Counted from the first letter of the stretch, positions 34,097-46,600 are shown. The stretch is DNA of 64,000 nt from Hypomyces perniciosus (GCA_008477525.1 SPDT01000003.1:1860001-1924000), one strand, 5' to 3'. Notes: generated from the letters alone by a model not told the origin. Numbers and translations are program-made.

Positions 34097-35886
34097 CTAT
34101 AAGCACTTCTCCGTACCCTCCGAACCTGCAGACAAACATCGTCAGTTGAACGCTTGCTATAAAGAGAACAGATGATGAAACTTACCATGAATAATCTTTT
34201 CCACTGCTTGAATTACGCTGATGATCATGACAGCAACTCCAAATACCACAACTGCACACGCCATGTACGTCCGCCAACTCCTCGTCGTCAACTTGATGTA
34301 GCACATCGGCGGCAGTATGTATGCCATCGCCACTGCGCTCGTCGCTCCAACTAGCTCAAACACCACACCCAAATCACACGTCAACATGCTCAGCACCGTC
34401 GCGCCCGCCACCAACGCTGTGCTAAACACCAAATGCCGACGCAGGTTGAACGGTTCATCTGGGTAGAAATACGTGAGCATCACCTCGCGGCACACAAACG
34501 CCTCGAGAGGTAGGGTCGTGAGCATGTTGAGGCCGAAGCAGAGGCGCGCGACGTTGACCATGGTATTGTCGGAGGAGAAGTTGTTGAGTACGTTGCCAAG
34601 AGTGCGGTCGCCGAAGATGAGGAAGCCGACGAGTGCCATGACGAGGCAGGCGAGCATGGATATACCGGTGGAATAGTGTGTGACGCGGGAGAAGTTGTCG
34701 ATGGTTGGGGTTCGGAGGGAGCCGTAGATGAGGAGGGAGTTGTGATGGCAGACGAATGCTACACCATTGTTAGTTGCGGATTGTTTTGTAAAAGGAGTGA
34801 CTGCCGTACCAAAGGATATCACGCCAATAGCTTGGGTTATCCCCCCGTTGATTATCAACAGAGGAGCGCTGAATGAGCCTCGCTCTGATGATGGAACCAG
34901 CATTCCTTGCACGAGGACCGTGACGATGATGACCAACATGCCTATCAAAGCCAATGTACTCGCCTTGGCCAGCTATACCGAACCTGTTAGTTGCCATCCT
35001 ACCAAGCCCTGACAAGGATCAAACTCACCTTTGAGATATCACGATACAGCGTCAACGGGTAGCTCACACCCATCACGAACACTGCGATCGCCACCCGTCT
35101 ATCCGTCAACAGCCCCAATACAGGCACACTCCCCAAATCCGCCCAAATCGCTGTCAACACATGCGGAATCGTATCTCCCACAATTACTCCAAACGCCACC
35201 ATCCCTCCAAATGCAAACACCCACTGCGCAATGCTGATGGCAATCAGCCCGGGTCTTCCAAAGCAGTGCTCCACCGTCCCCTGGAAACTGCTCGTCCCGC
35301 TCAGTTTGCTGTTGATGACTATCAGACATATCGTCCAGTCCACCACCACCGTCAGCCCTACGAGCAGCACTATGCCTGCCAGCAGGCCTGCTTGCCGCAT
35401 CGCGTAGGGTTGTCCGATGATGCCCGCTCCGATGATGGAGTTGGCCATGTTCATGAATGCGGACTTGAGTCCGGACTTGGGTCGTCGCAGCTCCGCCTGT
35501 GCCGGGTTATCCGCATCGTCGTCGTCACCGTCGCCCCATGATCTCGCGACTGTCACACTCGGCGCCTCGAGGTCCGTCAGCAGCGGCACGCGGTGCGAGT
35601 CTCGCCCTGGACTCTCGAGCGGGTCTTCGATATCGAGTCTCTCCCCCGATGATAGCGAGGAGGACGTCGAGGGCCTTCCGCTGGGTGGGCCATCGCTTAT
35701 GCCCACGATATGAGGCGTAAGGTCGAATTGAACTCGGCCGGGCGTTCGCGGTGTTTTCAGCTCGGGATCGGCCTCGTTGTATGCGTCGGAATGCACGCCT
35801 AAGCTATCTCCATCGCGCGCGCCAGCCAACAGGCCAATGTCTTCGTCATGTCCGTTTGTCTCGCCATGGTGCTTGGCCTTGGTCAT
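34097..35886 (-). CDS. vacuolar amino-acid transporter, AVT family
   Basis: Four exons, 35886-35029, 34972-34810, 34758-34186 and 34125-34097, give 540 residues. The first 140 residues are an acidic/Ser-rich cytosolic tail. Then GLKSAFMNMANSIIGAGIIG opens the amino-acid/auxin permease (AA_trans) domain with about ten to eleven membrane spans. The match is best to the Avt2/Avt-type transporters of the fungal vacuole. The last intron (34126-34185) leaves a 29-nt terminal exon encoding GSEGTEKCL, a Cys-ending tail common in this family. Middle intron 34759-34809 is 51 bp and open in frame, so intron retention would insert 17 residues without a stop. Confidence 0.9.
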
Positions 35887-36967
35887 TGTAATAGCGTGGC
35901 GGCTTCTCGCCAGATCATCTTCGCGCGCCAGGAAATTGGGAATGGAATTTGCGGCAGTGCTTCAGCAACCAGTGTAAGCTTCAGTGTGATATTAAGCGGT
36001 ACGTCTTTTTCGGCGGTGAATTGAGAGGAAATGTTGCGCAAATGAATATGTCGATTAAGGGGCTTCCAGGAAAGTATCGTGTTCTTGGACATGCGGATCT
36101 TAGGAGCTGCGCATACATCATAGGTCAGAGCACGGAAGTACAAAACGGGTTAGCGCCAGAGAATGACCCGAATGCTCATCATTGCAAACCCTAACCCCAT
36201 TTTACGAGTGACACTTGCCATCTAGTTATCTAGTACATGGAGTATAGTAGTAAGCCATTATCTCGTCATTTCTTCATAAAGGGTTTATAGGTATATAAAG
36301 TAATTACTGAGAGCTTGTCTTGACCCAGCTGTACTCGCTGTCAACATATGGTGGAGTGTTCCTGGTTTGTTGCGGAGAACTGTGGGCCTTTGATCGAGCG
36401 ATGCCCGTACTCTTAAACAGTTTAAATCAATAGCCCGTTTTACCTCTATGATAGCGGCGATAGATACGAAGTAGTTCCGGCTGACTATGGCTGCAGCCAC
36501 AAGCCAACAGGTGTGGCAAAGACCACCCCTTCAGGCCAGTTTAACGTGCGTCTCTCCTCCACTCTTACATGTTTGCGAGGCGTGGACGTATGCAAAATTC
36601 ATAATGAACTCAATAAATTTTGCAAAGAAGATGCCTTGCTTAAATCACCGTTTTACCATGGTTCGAATATCGTCGCTTTGCTTCACTAATCCATCTGCGC
36701 TACTCAAAACGACAACCACATAAACGTGTTTGACCAGTTGACAGCCTTCAAGCTAATAGACATTAGCAGCAATACTAGATATTGGTAGTGACACAATATA
36801 CATACTTAAACATTCTTCAATTGTTGACCTTGCTATAGAATCTCTCACTCCACGTCTGGCCCACGTGTCTGCCCCTGTACAACACCAAGTTCGACGTCCT
36901 TCTGTTGGAAAAGGAGATGGAAGTAATGTAGGCTATACCCGCGGAATAATTGGTATAGCTCATTGAA
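35887..36967. other. intergenic
   Basis: No supported gene. The upstream region of the transporter carries an in-frame upstream ORF remnant only. Confidence 0.4.
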
Positions 36968-37320
36968 TCACAGCTCAATCTCTTGCCAAAGAATACCCAA
37001 GTCTTTCTCCATGCGCTGCAGAACCTCGTAGCTGAGCAAGTATTCCTGATTATCCTTCCTCAAATAATCATATTCCTTCTCCTGAAGATAAAGTGACTTG
37101 GAAACCTTTGGTTCTGATCAGTCCGAGACGAGTGGCGTATAAAGGCTAGGCCGAGACTGCAAACCGTTCCTATATGAGGGGAGCAATTCAGCTGGATGGT
37201 GGTGTTGATCTCAGTCCGAGAATTGGGATGCGGCAGCAGTGTCTTCGGGTATGATGGGTAGCCAGATTTGAAGACACATGGTCCACCACCAAGGGCATGG
37301 TGGGAAACCAAATCATATGT
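36968..37320 (-). pseudogene. remnant or small gene with a coiled-coil C-terminus
   Basis: A minus-strand terminal exon ending in TGA at 36968-36970 reads KSLYLQEKEYDYLRKDNQEY, then LLSYEVLQRMEKDLGILW and QEIEL: an amphipathic helical C-terminus that looks genuinely coding. A possible upstream exon (37186-37320) carries SHHALGGGPCVFKSGYPSY and continues to IGT; joining it needs an intron of about 60 bp (GTTTGC...CAAAG). No start codon or clear 5' end is visible. Family unknown. Confidence 0.4.
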
Positions 37321-37734
37321 GATCGGTAGGTCTATGGTTTTTTAAGGAGATTGCATTCACAGATGTGAGGAAAAGTATGGCTTCGGGTATGGTTGCGTTG
37401 TTCCTTCGGCTGGTTGTCCGTGTCCCTATAATGGCTATGATGGATCATTATATATAACCATCGCAGAGTAGAAAACAGGGGCAAAGACATTCAAGCAGAC
37501 GTCTCGCGAGCCGGCTTTTTTTTTTAACTCTTTACGTGCCACATATTTATTGGCGATAATAATTACATTCTGCACGTTTCTGGACTACATATATCAGTGA
37601 GAGCAAAGTGGCCGCTCGTGTCGCACCGACCCATATGTAGCGACACGCAGTATTTCTAGAGAAACTAGGTGACTCTATGATGGCCATTGTAAAACATTAG
37701 ATAGTGCTTCCTTCGGGCCTTTTTCAGCAGCGGT

Positions 37735-37820
37735 GGACATTTGAGGTATCATGGGACATTTGAGGTTACATGAGACATTTGAGGTTTCATGGGACACTTG
37801 TGGTAATACTAGACATTGAG
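37735..37820. repeat. imperfect ~19-bp tandem repeat
   Basis: Four to five degenerate units of the type GGGACATTTGAGGTTTCAT lie in the 3' flank of the next gene. Confidence 0.7.
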
Positions 37821-37857
37821 AGCCACCATCACGACTGTATTGATCTCTGACGTTCCA

Positions 37858-39223
37858 TCAGTCTGGACCTCTGGCAATCGCTTTCTTCAGTTTGTAGACA
37901 AACTTGTGAGTGATGATGTAGAATTTGCTCCCTTTCTTTGACTCGGGGACCGGGACCGGGGCTTCATGTTCCCAAGATATCGAATAGATGCCAGAAATTC
38001 GCTTGTTGAGAGCTTTGGAGGCATCCTCGCTCGTCCATGCAGTTTGCCATAATAGGGCCTTGTTGCACGGGAATTTGCTAAGTTGTTCATGAAGAGGTGG
38101 CAAGTCCTTGCCATGAACAATATCCGGATAACCTTCTGAGTCCTGTCCATGGATCTTCTTCAGACCATCCCTCCAGATATCTCTAGTAAGAGACACCCAT
38201 GTGAAGGCTGTTGTCTGCCACGCCGACTCCTGGCCAACAGGAATCTGATACGACGAGAGACCAGCTGGTGCGGGCTGATTAGAGTCGAATTTGAAGAGCA
38301 GAACTCCCCGGAAGTCTTGATTTCGCATCTGGAATGACTTTTGGAGAGGTGCAGACTGGGGGGAAAGATGATGCTGGATAACTTCAGACACGAACACAGC
38401 CCAAAGAAATGACATGAGAGCCGACAACGATGTGTAGATTCCAGCATAATTTGCATTTGGAAAGATTTGAATCTTCCTGCAATTGCGAGCCACTGTCGTT
38501 GGATTGGTGCCCAGAACCTCGTCCATGACTTCTTGAGAGCAGATGCTTTGAAGGTGAAAGGCTGTGCCATGGAAGACTGGTGCGTCGCCGGGGAAAGAAG
38601 GTGTCCAGCCATGTAGAGGCAATCTCTCAAACTCGATTATACCTGCGATCGATTCATTCTCAACCCAGCCCTGCTTGAGAGTAGCACATTTTAAGTGAAC
38701 TTGCGTAATAGGAACAGGCGCTGGATGTGCCTCGGGGGTTCCCTTTTGAGCCACAGATATTTCATTGCCACCACGCGAGGTTTGTAGCATCGAGAAGTGT
38801 TTTTTTTATCCAGAAACAGGTGATTTTAGGCAGCCACTTCTTTTGGGAGACTGAGGCAAAACAAGCATCGAGTACATTCTCAACGATAATATATGCCCAC
38901 TGTTCGCACGAGAAAGTCGACATAAAGGCATCAGCTAGCGGCTCACCGCAAAGGCTATCAACTTTTTTGAATCGGTCCCTCAAAGAATCCGAGAAAGAGG
39001 GACTACAGATGCAAACAGTCTTAGAAAGGAAGTCCTCAGTCGAGACCGGTGACGTATATCCGGGGTTAGGGCCGCTCGTGTTTGGGTTGTCACCAAGGAT
39101 TCGTTTGACAGCATGAGTCAGACAAGATATCCGAAACCCATTACCGATAGTGGAAAAGGATGATTCATTGAAGCAGCCTTTGGCCTTCTTAAGGGCCAGA
39201 TCGATCTGTCTGTCGAACTTCAT
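37858..39223 (-). pseudogene. gene of unknown function, two overlapping frames
   Basis: Two adjacent frames together make a protein of about 450 residues. The first runs from ATG 39223 (MKFDRQIDLAL) to a stop at 38762-38764; the second from about 38790 to TGA at 37858. They overlap by about 30 bp in different frames, and no intron was found that joins them, so a single-base indel near 38775 is likely, unless the first or second ORF is translated alone. Features seen: mixed helical composition, a Trp/Phe-rich tract near 38400, Cys pairs near 39050, and a basic C-terminus (KFVYKLKKAIA). No family recognised. Confidence 0.45.
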
Positions 39224-39416
39224 GGCTGTCTTTTGAGCGGGCCGACTTTGGGCGTTACTTTGTGCAGATTCACTAGAGCTTAGACACAACAAAAGAAAAA
39301 TGAAAGACAATACAAAAACAGAAAAGGAAGACTAGGGAAGAAAGAAGGTATCCTGAGGCCTGGAAGTTATGTGATAAAGGCTGATTTTAACTCTAAAACT
39401 CTAAACCCTAGGTAAA

Positions 39417-39420
<4 letters not shown>

Positions 39421-39447
<27 letters not shown>
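39421..39447 (+). repeat. poly(A) tract, 27 bases
   Basis: A run of 27 A residues upstream of the unknown gene at 37858-39223. A retroposed tail or simple slippage are both possible; no target-site duplication was identified. Confidence 0.9.
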
Positions 39448-39450
<3 letters not shown>

Positions 39451-40259
39451 CTGAATAGTGCACCTGTGTACGCATCACGATAATGAATTGTTTGCTCTTG
39501 TGTGTATTCTGGTGTTTCCAAGGAGAGGTCAAATACGACTTAATATTAAAAAGGCCGGAAATGGGAAATGGTAAATGGATCAATGAGCAGCATATGAACG
39601 AACTCCTGAATCCCGGCTCCAATCATCACCAACCACTACTTCGTATCTACACCTATAAAAATTAGGCTGATGGATGCTACGAAGTACAGGGCTTCACCTG
39701 GCCTAGTCGCCATTAGTGAATCCACTAACAGACGGGAAGCCCCGCCATCAGAACTGTGAACATCCCTTTGTTCAACTCAGGAAGACTATTCTGGGTCGTT
39801 AGGTACAAAGACAAAGACATTGCTCAGAGGCCCCATGACACACGACCAAGCGGCTCCTGACCCAGGGGCGCGAGATAGACGGCAAGGACAATAAGCAGCA
39901 AATCTCTGGGGATGTTGAGGATTTCTGGTGATGTTGACGGCGAAATGGAAACGGGTCAGTGACGTTAATCACGGCTATTTTAGACGCCGACGCCAAAAGG
40001 GCCTCCCTCTCATGCGCCACGAAATGAAGTGTGGTACTTCGTAAAAACATCAAGAATCATTATACTGCAGTAATTGTTTGAGATGCCTGATATTCGTATA
40101 GACTTTTAAACACTGATTTCCATCAGGTACGGGTTCAAGTTTCTATGCTTTGAATCTCATGTCTCATGTCTATGCACTTTAATCTTCAACAGGACTCATC
40201 ATTTTATCCCCTTTAAGATAAACAGCACCCGTTCCCCTTAATCTGTCTATCATTTTATA

Positions 40260-40284
40260 CCACACACACACACACACACACACA
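40260..40284 (+). repeat. (CA)n microsatellite
   Basis: About twelve CA units directly before the ASCH-domain gene, followed by two AAGCGCACAC units. Confidence 0.9.
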
Positions 40285-40310
40285 AGCGCACACAAGCGCA
40301 CATCTTCATC

Positions 40311-40775
40311 ATGCCGAAGCCCAAGACCCTCCCCACTGACGTCGTCCTCGGTTTGCAAGATCCCTACATGGATCAAATCGTGGACGGAACCAAAAACTAC
40401 GAGTTCCGAACCTATCGACTAAAGCCCACCGTCAAGAGAATTTGGTTCTATCGCACTGCGCCGCACTCCAGCATCACGCACGTGTGCGAAATTCTCCCTG
40501 CTCGCACGCGCAATCCCGGAGACGAGCCCCTCGAAGAAGACGGACTCGGAAATGCCGAATTCAACTCGCGGCACAAGGATTGGGACAGACATGACTTTGC
40601 CTACAAGATCCTCTCCGTTTACGAACTTCGCCAGCCCATATCTCTCGCGAAGATGCGAGCAAACTTCGGTTTCAAAGCGGCGCCAAGAGGCGTGGTTTAC
40701 CTGCCTATGGTGATGGCCCGGGATGTGGATTGGCGGGAACAAAAGTTGGTATTGGACCGCAAGGATGATTTATAG
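40311..40775 (+). CDS. ASCH/PUA-like domain protein
   Basis: One exon, 154 residues. VVLGLQDPYMDQIVDGTKNYEFR followed by RIWFYRTAP matches the ASCH fold (activating-signal cointegrator homology), which binds RNA in the PUA superfamily. The full length is a single ASCH domain with no extra module. A role in RNA binding or cofactor binding is family knowledge; a specific job is unknown. The start ATG sits right after a CA microsatellite. Confidence 0.75.
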   Translation: MPKPKTLPTDVVLGLQDPYMDQIVDGTKNYEFRTYRLKPTVKRIWFYRTAPHSSITHVCEILPARTRNPGDEPLEEDGLGNAEFNSRHKDWDRHDFAYKILSVYELRQPISLAKMRANFGFKAAPRGVVYLPMVMARDVDWREQKLVLDRKDDL

Positions 40776-41093
40776 GGAAGATTGTCCAGGGTTAACTAGA
40801 TGCTTCGCGATCTATGGCCGTCCTTGGTTCGTTCAGACGACATGGGTGTTTGAGAGATCCCACTTATGCAAGGCCCGCTGCTCATAACGTCATGAATGAA
40901 ACAGACCAATTGACAGCAGGGCTCTTTCATTCGGAGTTCGTTGGCCATCGGAGAAGGATGGCTTCATGTCCGACGGCTGGTCATTACCATTCAGCACTGC
41001 AGCAGCCAGCGGTTCTTCAATATCCCTTCACATCCATCAACCTCACTCAGTAATCGCCTCCAATTCCTCGGATACATCACCTAAGCTACAACC

Positions 41094-41903
41094 ATGCCGC
41101 AGGCACTTCGCTACGTCTCTAAGCTGCAAAACCAGCGTCTCCTGGTCCTCGGCGGCTCAACTGGCATCGGCTTCAGCGTCGCCGAAGCTGCTCTTGAGCA
41201 CGGTACCGAAGTTATCGTGAGCAGCTCAAACGAGACAAAGCTGTCTACAGCCCTGGACCGTCTCCGCACAGGAATTGTCGCCAAGGGTGTCAATAGCCTC
41301 TCTTCTGTTTCTGGCGTTATATGCGATCTCGCAGACGCAGCCAAGCTGGAAGAGAACCTCACCAAGGCCCTTGATTTCGCCACGGCTGGTCGTGCCCGCT
41401 TGCTGGACCATGTCGTCTTCACAGCTGGCCCGCCACTCAAGGTGCCCAAGATCCCAGAAGTCACCATCGAGGCCCTCCAGGAGAACAACCTTGTGCGAGC
41501 TGTCGCCCCGGCCATCCTAGCCAAGCTTCTCCCCAACTACACCAACCAATTCGTCAGCAGCTCGCTTACTCTGACGAGCGGTGTTGCTCTGAATAGGCCG
41601 CCGCCTGGCTGGGCCGCTATGATATCTACGTGCGGTGCCATCGAGGGTCTTGCGCGTGGTTTGGCTGTTGATCTGAAGCCTATCCGCGTAAACACCGTCT
41701 CACCTGGTGCTGTCCACACGGAGTTGTTTTCCGATATTCCTCAAGACAGGCTTCCTACCGTGCTGGAGGATTTCAAGAAAAAATCGCTTACAAATACCGT
41801 GGGGACGCCAGAGGAGCTGGCTGAGGCGTATATTTATTGTATGAAGAACAGCTTTGCTACAGGAACTGTTATTGTTGTGGACGGCGGAAAGACTTTGGTG
41901 TAG
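41094..41903 (+). CDS. short-chain dehydrogenase-like protein lacking the YxxxK pair
   Basis: One exon, 269 residues. The Rossmann motif GGSTGIGF lies at residues about 20-27, followed by the usual DL pair and VVFTAG (NNAG-type region). SLTLTSGVAL corresponds to the catalytic-Ser strand. Where the canonical Tyr-xxx-Lys should stand, the sequence is PGWAAMISTCGAIEGL: the Tyr site reads Met and the Lys site Cys. The C-terminal PIRVNTVSPGAVHTEL is normal. Fungal SDR-like proteins of this type occur widely; they may bind NAD(P)H without classical reduction. Function unknown. Confidence 0.85.
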   Translation: MPQALRYVSKLQNQRLLVLGGSTGIGFSVAEAALEHGTEVIVSSSNETKLSTALDRLRTGIVAKGVNSLSSVSGVICDLADAAKLEENLTKALDFATAGRARLLDHVVFTAGPPLKVPKIPEVTIEALQENNLVRAVAPAILAKLLPNYTNQFVSSSLTLTSGVALNRPPPGWAAMISTCGAIEGLARGLAVDLKPIRVNTVSPGAVHTELFSDIPQDRLPTVLEDFKKKSLTNTVGTPEELAEAYIYCMKNSFATGTVIVVDGGKTLV

Positions 41904-42500
41904 ATGCCCTGTTCCAACTCCAAGTAGGTAAACATGACGAACAAAATATACGGTTGCGATGGAGGGAGGGGAACAAGTTCTGCCATCTTGGAGTGACCCC
42001 AACTTTTAGGCAACATAATACGCAAGGTCAAACTTCATTCTTCATTTTCGACACGAGTCAGCGTATAGTTTCGGCGAGCGGGTTACAATATGTATTTTAT
42101 TTTATTGTCTAGTTACTGGTGTCTGTCTGTATCCGTCCCCAGCAGAAGGGGAATAATAAAAAACTCGATTATAAATGCTCTAGTCGGTCCCAAAATCGAA
42201 TCCATATTCCAATGCCTTCTGTTGGCTTGCAACTCGTATAAGCATAACCACAAGCTATACAGCCTGTTTTACCGAGGCTTCTTTCATCCTCTTTGGCCTA
42301 TACTGCGCAATCTGCTTTAATGCGTTGATATATTGCCTTTCTCCATAATGTACTCCAATGTGTCACGAATGTTGTTTTATGCTAGTCTAACCGTTCGGTT
42401 ATGCCTCAACGCGAAGTGCCTCTATGGCACAGTTGACCAGGTTGGTCGTTTTGGATTTCGAAGGGTGAAAATCAGTAGTAGTAAGTAGTGTAGTGGCATC

Positions 42501-44132
42501 TTAAGCCAGCAGAAGGAAAATCGACAAGAGACAGGCAACGAGGCTCAACTTGTTGCCTTGCAAGTGAAACCCAGGCGCAGAGTTCTTGGCCGTTTCGGTA
42601 GGTTGCCCAGATGCACTAGTATCGTTGGGAGAAGTGACGCCAGTGAAGAATGTGGGAGAGGGAGAACCTGTCACGGTAGTCATAGTGCTGCTACTGCCGC
42701 CCGTTGAGGTAGAAACAGCTCGTTTAGCAAAGCCTACTTCTGATCAGTATACCCACGAATGCAGAACTGTGATTTCATGAGACTTACCGATTCGCTTCTC
42801 GTCTTTATCAAAAACTGCATATACGTTCTTGAGGAATGTGTCACCCAAGAGCCACGCGCCATTCACTACCTCATAGCCATAAATGTTGCTGGTGCACTTC
42901 CCCGCGTTATCCTTGGGTGATACCCAGTCCTTAGGGGAGATCTGGTAGTCGACTCCCGAGAAGGTGAGGGTAACAGGTGTATTGGTGTCGCAGGGAACAG
43001 TATAGGTAATACCATCAGAACTCTCAGCGCCAGGAATGACGCTGTGGACAGCTTTGACTCTCTTGGGAGGACCGAAAATGTAGGAGGTACCCGTATCAAT
43101 ATAGGCGAGGATCCCACCAACACCAGCTTTCTTACCGTTGAAAGCCATATCGTCTAGCTGAATAGCCCAGTCATTGCCGGAAACGATCGAAGTATAGCCA
43201 ATGTCGCCAGTGTACTTGCTGGGGTTTGTTGCGCCAAATTTGATTTCTCCCGTATTGGTCCCATCGGATGCTCGGTTCAAAGCAATTCCAAAAATATTCT
43301 TGTCCAGCAACTTAGCACTGGCCAGCGCCTTCAGAAAGTTCTGGTTGGCCCCGTCGTTCATTGACAATCCAATAATACCATCGAAGGCGAAATGTACAAA
43401 GTCCTTGGAGGTATTGGTAGCAAGGCCGAATTGATACGGCAAGGTCATGCCGGCCACGCTAATAGTGTCGGTCGTCAGAGTGCCTGAAACGGCTCCGGAT
43501 CCATAAGAAATGGAGAAGTCCTTCGAGCTAGTTTGGATCGTAGACGAGTCATCGGGCCCGAACGAGTTGTGTAACGTGCAAGCTTCTGACTTGCAGTCCG
43601 CCCCCATTACCCAGCTCGATCCAGCACCCGTGTCGATAAGCATGTAAAGCTTCTTGCCCTTGGAGCCAAGCTGGACCTGTACGAAGTACGAGTAATCGGT
43701 ACCATCTTGATGGAGACCAGCCGTCTTGGGCTGCTTCGGATCGGCGGCCTCCATAACCTGGTATTCGTTATTCCTCCTCCCAAGCGTAACATCGGAGGCG
43801 GATATCGACGAGCGGCGGTGGTCGTATTTGTGTGACAACAAGCCGGCTTGCCACGCGGCTTTTTGTGACGGGGATACGGGACCCTATCGCAAGTGGGATG
43901 GTCAGTACGAGTCCGAAGCTGCCTCGCAATTCCGAACTAGAGGTACACTTACCTGACCCGATCTCTGCTTGATCTCCAAGCTCACCCCATCATCTCCGCT
44001 CCCAACAACACTTCTCCTAGCTTCAGCAGTGCCCACCTCCAACTCTTCGTGCCATGTTGGCTGGTATATGTGAAAGGCGTAAGTACTCGACGTGAAGAGT
44101 GCTAGTTGCGCCAAGAGTGTATTGGGACGCAT
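42501..44132 (-). CDS. GPI-anchored pepsin-like aspartic protease (CtsD/yapsin type)
   Basis: Three exons, 44132-43953, 43883-42788 and 42739-42501, give 504 residues. There is a signal peptide (MRPNTLLAQLALFTSSTYAF) and a propeptide, then two catalytic motifs: YMLIDTGAGSSW and AYIDTGTSYIFG. YGSG (flap) and FDGIIGLSM are conserved pepsin features. The third exon adds a Ser/Thr-rich linker and a hydrophobic C-terminal segment (LVACLLSIFLLLA) after an omega-like site, predicting GPI anchoring at the wall or plasma membrane. Introns are 69 bp (phase 0) and 48 bp (phase 1). Confidence 0.93.
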
Positions 44133-46600
44133 GATGAAGCCGTCTCAAGAATCGTAGCGCGTCAACTCCTCTTTCAGGGTCCTGTCGAGGAGTATGACGA
44201 CGCCGCGTTCGGTCAGTCTGCTGAGCCAATTCAGCTCGGCTTTGTGACGCGAATTGAGACGATGGTCTTTCGGTCCAATGGGAGCAGCAGCGACCTGCAC
44301 TCGGTGCAGGGGGATTATAGATTAGATATTATGATGCAACATTGCCGGATAACGATGTAAACGATCGATTCGAACAGCCGCGTGAAAATATGGAAATGAT
44401 TTTTGACGAAATATTTGGATGTCGTTGACCAGGGAAATCCTCAAGGCTCGAAGCGAAAAACGACAGGGGTGCGGTGCGCCAGAAACGATGGAAGCGAGGC
44501 AAGGAAAGCCGAGGAATGCAAATGGACTCGCGAGATTCGACGGTGAAGCGCAGATAAACACAGATAGGAGAGATGAGAAAGAAAAAAGAGATGCAATTAG
44601 ATGGAACGAAAGACAAGAAGAAGGGCGAACTCTGTACAATGCGCAAGCTCTAATATGGGGAGGGCATTTTGATGGAGATGAAAAGAAGACGGACAGAGAG
44701 GGATGCTGGAGTTTTGATTGTGGAGGCGCCCGCAGACCACCACACAGGGACCATCAGCCGCCTCGGGGGTGATATAGAGGCGCTCGCTGCATTAGTTTAG
44801 TGGATGAAGGGTTAGAGGCTAGTGCATGTTTAGTGCTTGATCGCCCTGAGGAGCGCCACTGTACATAAGCCGTGCAGCGGCGTTTTGATGAAACGAAACA
44901 GGTAGTAAGTACGAAGCAGCAGTAGTACATACTACCTATCTCCAGATAGTTGTGTGAAATGTCTCACATATGTCAAGTTTCAATTCCAGCTGGCGTGACG
45001 TAGCCGCTGCAATGAAGCAGATGGTATGCTTTTATTTCCATTTATGCTAACCAGCACGCATACTTCGTACTTCGATGCATGTTATCCAAACAATTGGCTG
45101 GCAAATTTGCCAAGCAGCCTCACCAAATTACCCCAGTTCTTATCCTGATTGCGCCGATATGGTTGCATCGAATGGAGCCCTTCCCATGACTGCTCCGCCA
45201 ATGAACCGCCTTTGACCCATGTCTCGGAAAGCGTGAACAGGGTGGGCATTTTATTAAGCGATGCACAAGGCGGGCTATTGCAGAAAGGGCAGCTTAACGA
45301 GTACATACATAATAACCCCCCGAAGATATCCTAGTCTGTACGGAGTACTTCGTACAGTAGTACTTACTACGAGTACCTTAGTATTAGAAATTACAAGCGC
45401 CTGCTGCTTCGAATCAGGTGAATGCGGCTAATAGTGCTCCGTGGAAGTTTTGTATTGGATGTCCTGTTTCTCAGCTCAATTGAACTGGCGTATCAAATTC
45501 GTCTTCACGTCCAAGAGTACACAACTGGCATGCAAGAAATGTTTCAACAGGAAACTTTATTGCCACCCCTGGAAGATGGATGCAGAACCTTGGAAGCTTA
45601 TCCAGAATCCATACCTTGGCCAACTTCCCCGCGCTAACTACTACTAGTTATGAAGCCTAACATGTTCAGGGGTGCTCCAGAAACGACATGCAGCTCCTGG
45701 GTCAATTAATCACTCCTGTCACCTGCAAATCATCCATCTTTCTCTCTCATGCTACTCATACAGTTCTGACGCTCCTTCAGAAGCAGTTTTAGGGATACTA
45801 GTCGACTCAGGCTGCAAGAGAGAAAAACAAGAGAGAAAAGCAAGCGAGTCAAGACAACCAGGTAGTCATTGAGGCGCCGATCCTACCCTCAAACATCACC
45901 TGTTGAAACAAAGGCCGCAAACCAGCCAGCTCTAACAGCGAATTAACCCGACTTGTTGGTTCTTGGCCAGATTGCAATGTAAATCATCAGTTCTGACGTG
46001 CGCTCAACAAATCGACAATGTTACATCCGTCATCCGCAGAGTGAGGTTTGAGCTTCCCATGGCTTTCCACAGCCTGACTCATTCATGTCTCAGAAAACTA
46101 GCGAGCAGTACGGAGTACGGAGTACCTAGTATCTATTATGCCTCTGATAAAGGGAACGATGCCCTTTCTCTTCCCAATCTTCCCTGTATTAGACCCTTCC
46201 TTTGCCCTGTGCAACTGTCGCATAAGCCCCATTTCGTGGCATTGTCGCACTGCATCTACTGCGCCTGTGCTTTGCTCCAATCCAATTATCCCATGGAAAC
46301 CCATCCCTTGGGTCGTGTATCAATGTCACGTTCACGAGCCTTTTTTCTTTGTCGCTACTAGGAGAGAGGAATGTGGCTTGCGCATACCTGCGACATAAAT
46401 TAGGTGCTCATGAAACTAGACAAAAGAAATGTCACTGCAATAATAAGGAGTGCGAAAGCCTAGCATTCTCCATGGTATTTCTTTGGAAGGCTACACGCGT
46501 GGCAATGTGGCCGTAAGAAGCTTAATTCCGTTAGGAACATACGAGTACAAATGTGCGTTTGGGAGCCGTCAAGTATTGAATAGATGCATCGAATAGGAGG
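44133..46600. other. intergenic
   Basis: No gene that I can support. The motif TACGGAGTA recurs at about 45336-45377 and 46106-46130. ORFs here (for example 45963-46361 plus strand) show no domain. Confidence 0.4.

Noticed and set aside
39421..39447. Retrotransposon insertion marked by poly(A)
   Set aside because: No reverse-transcriptase sequence and no target-site duplication seen; kept only as a simple repeat.
44419..44772. Plus-strand ORF upstream of the aspartic protease
   Set aside because: Low-complexity charged composition in the antisense of the leader region; no domain.
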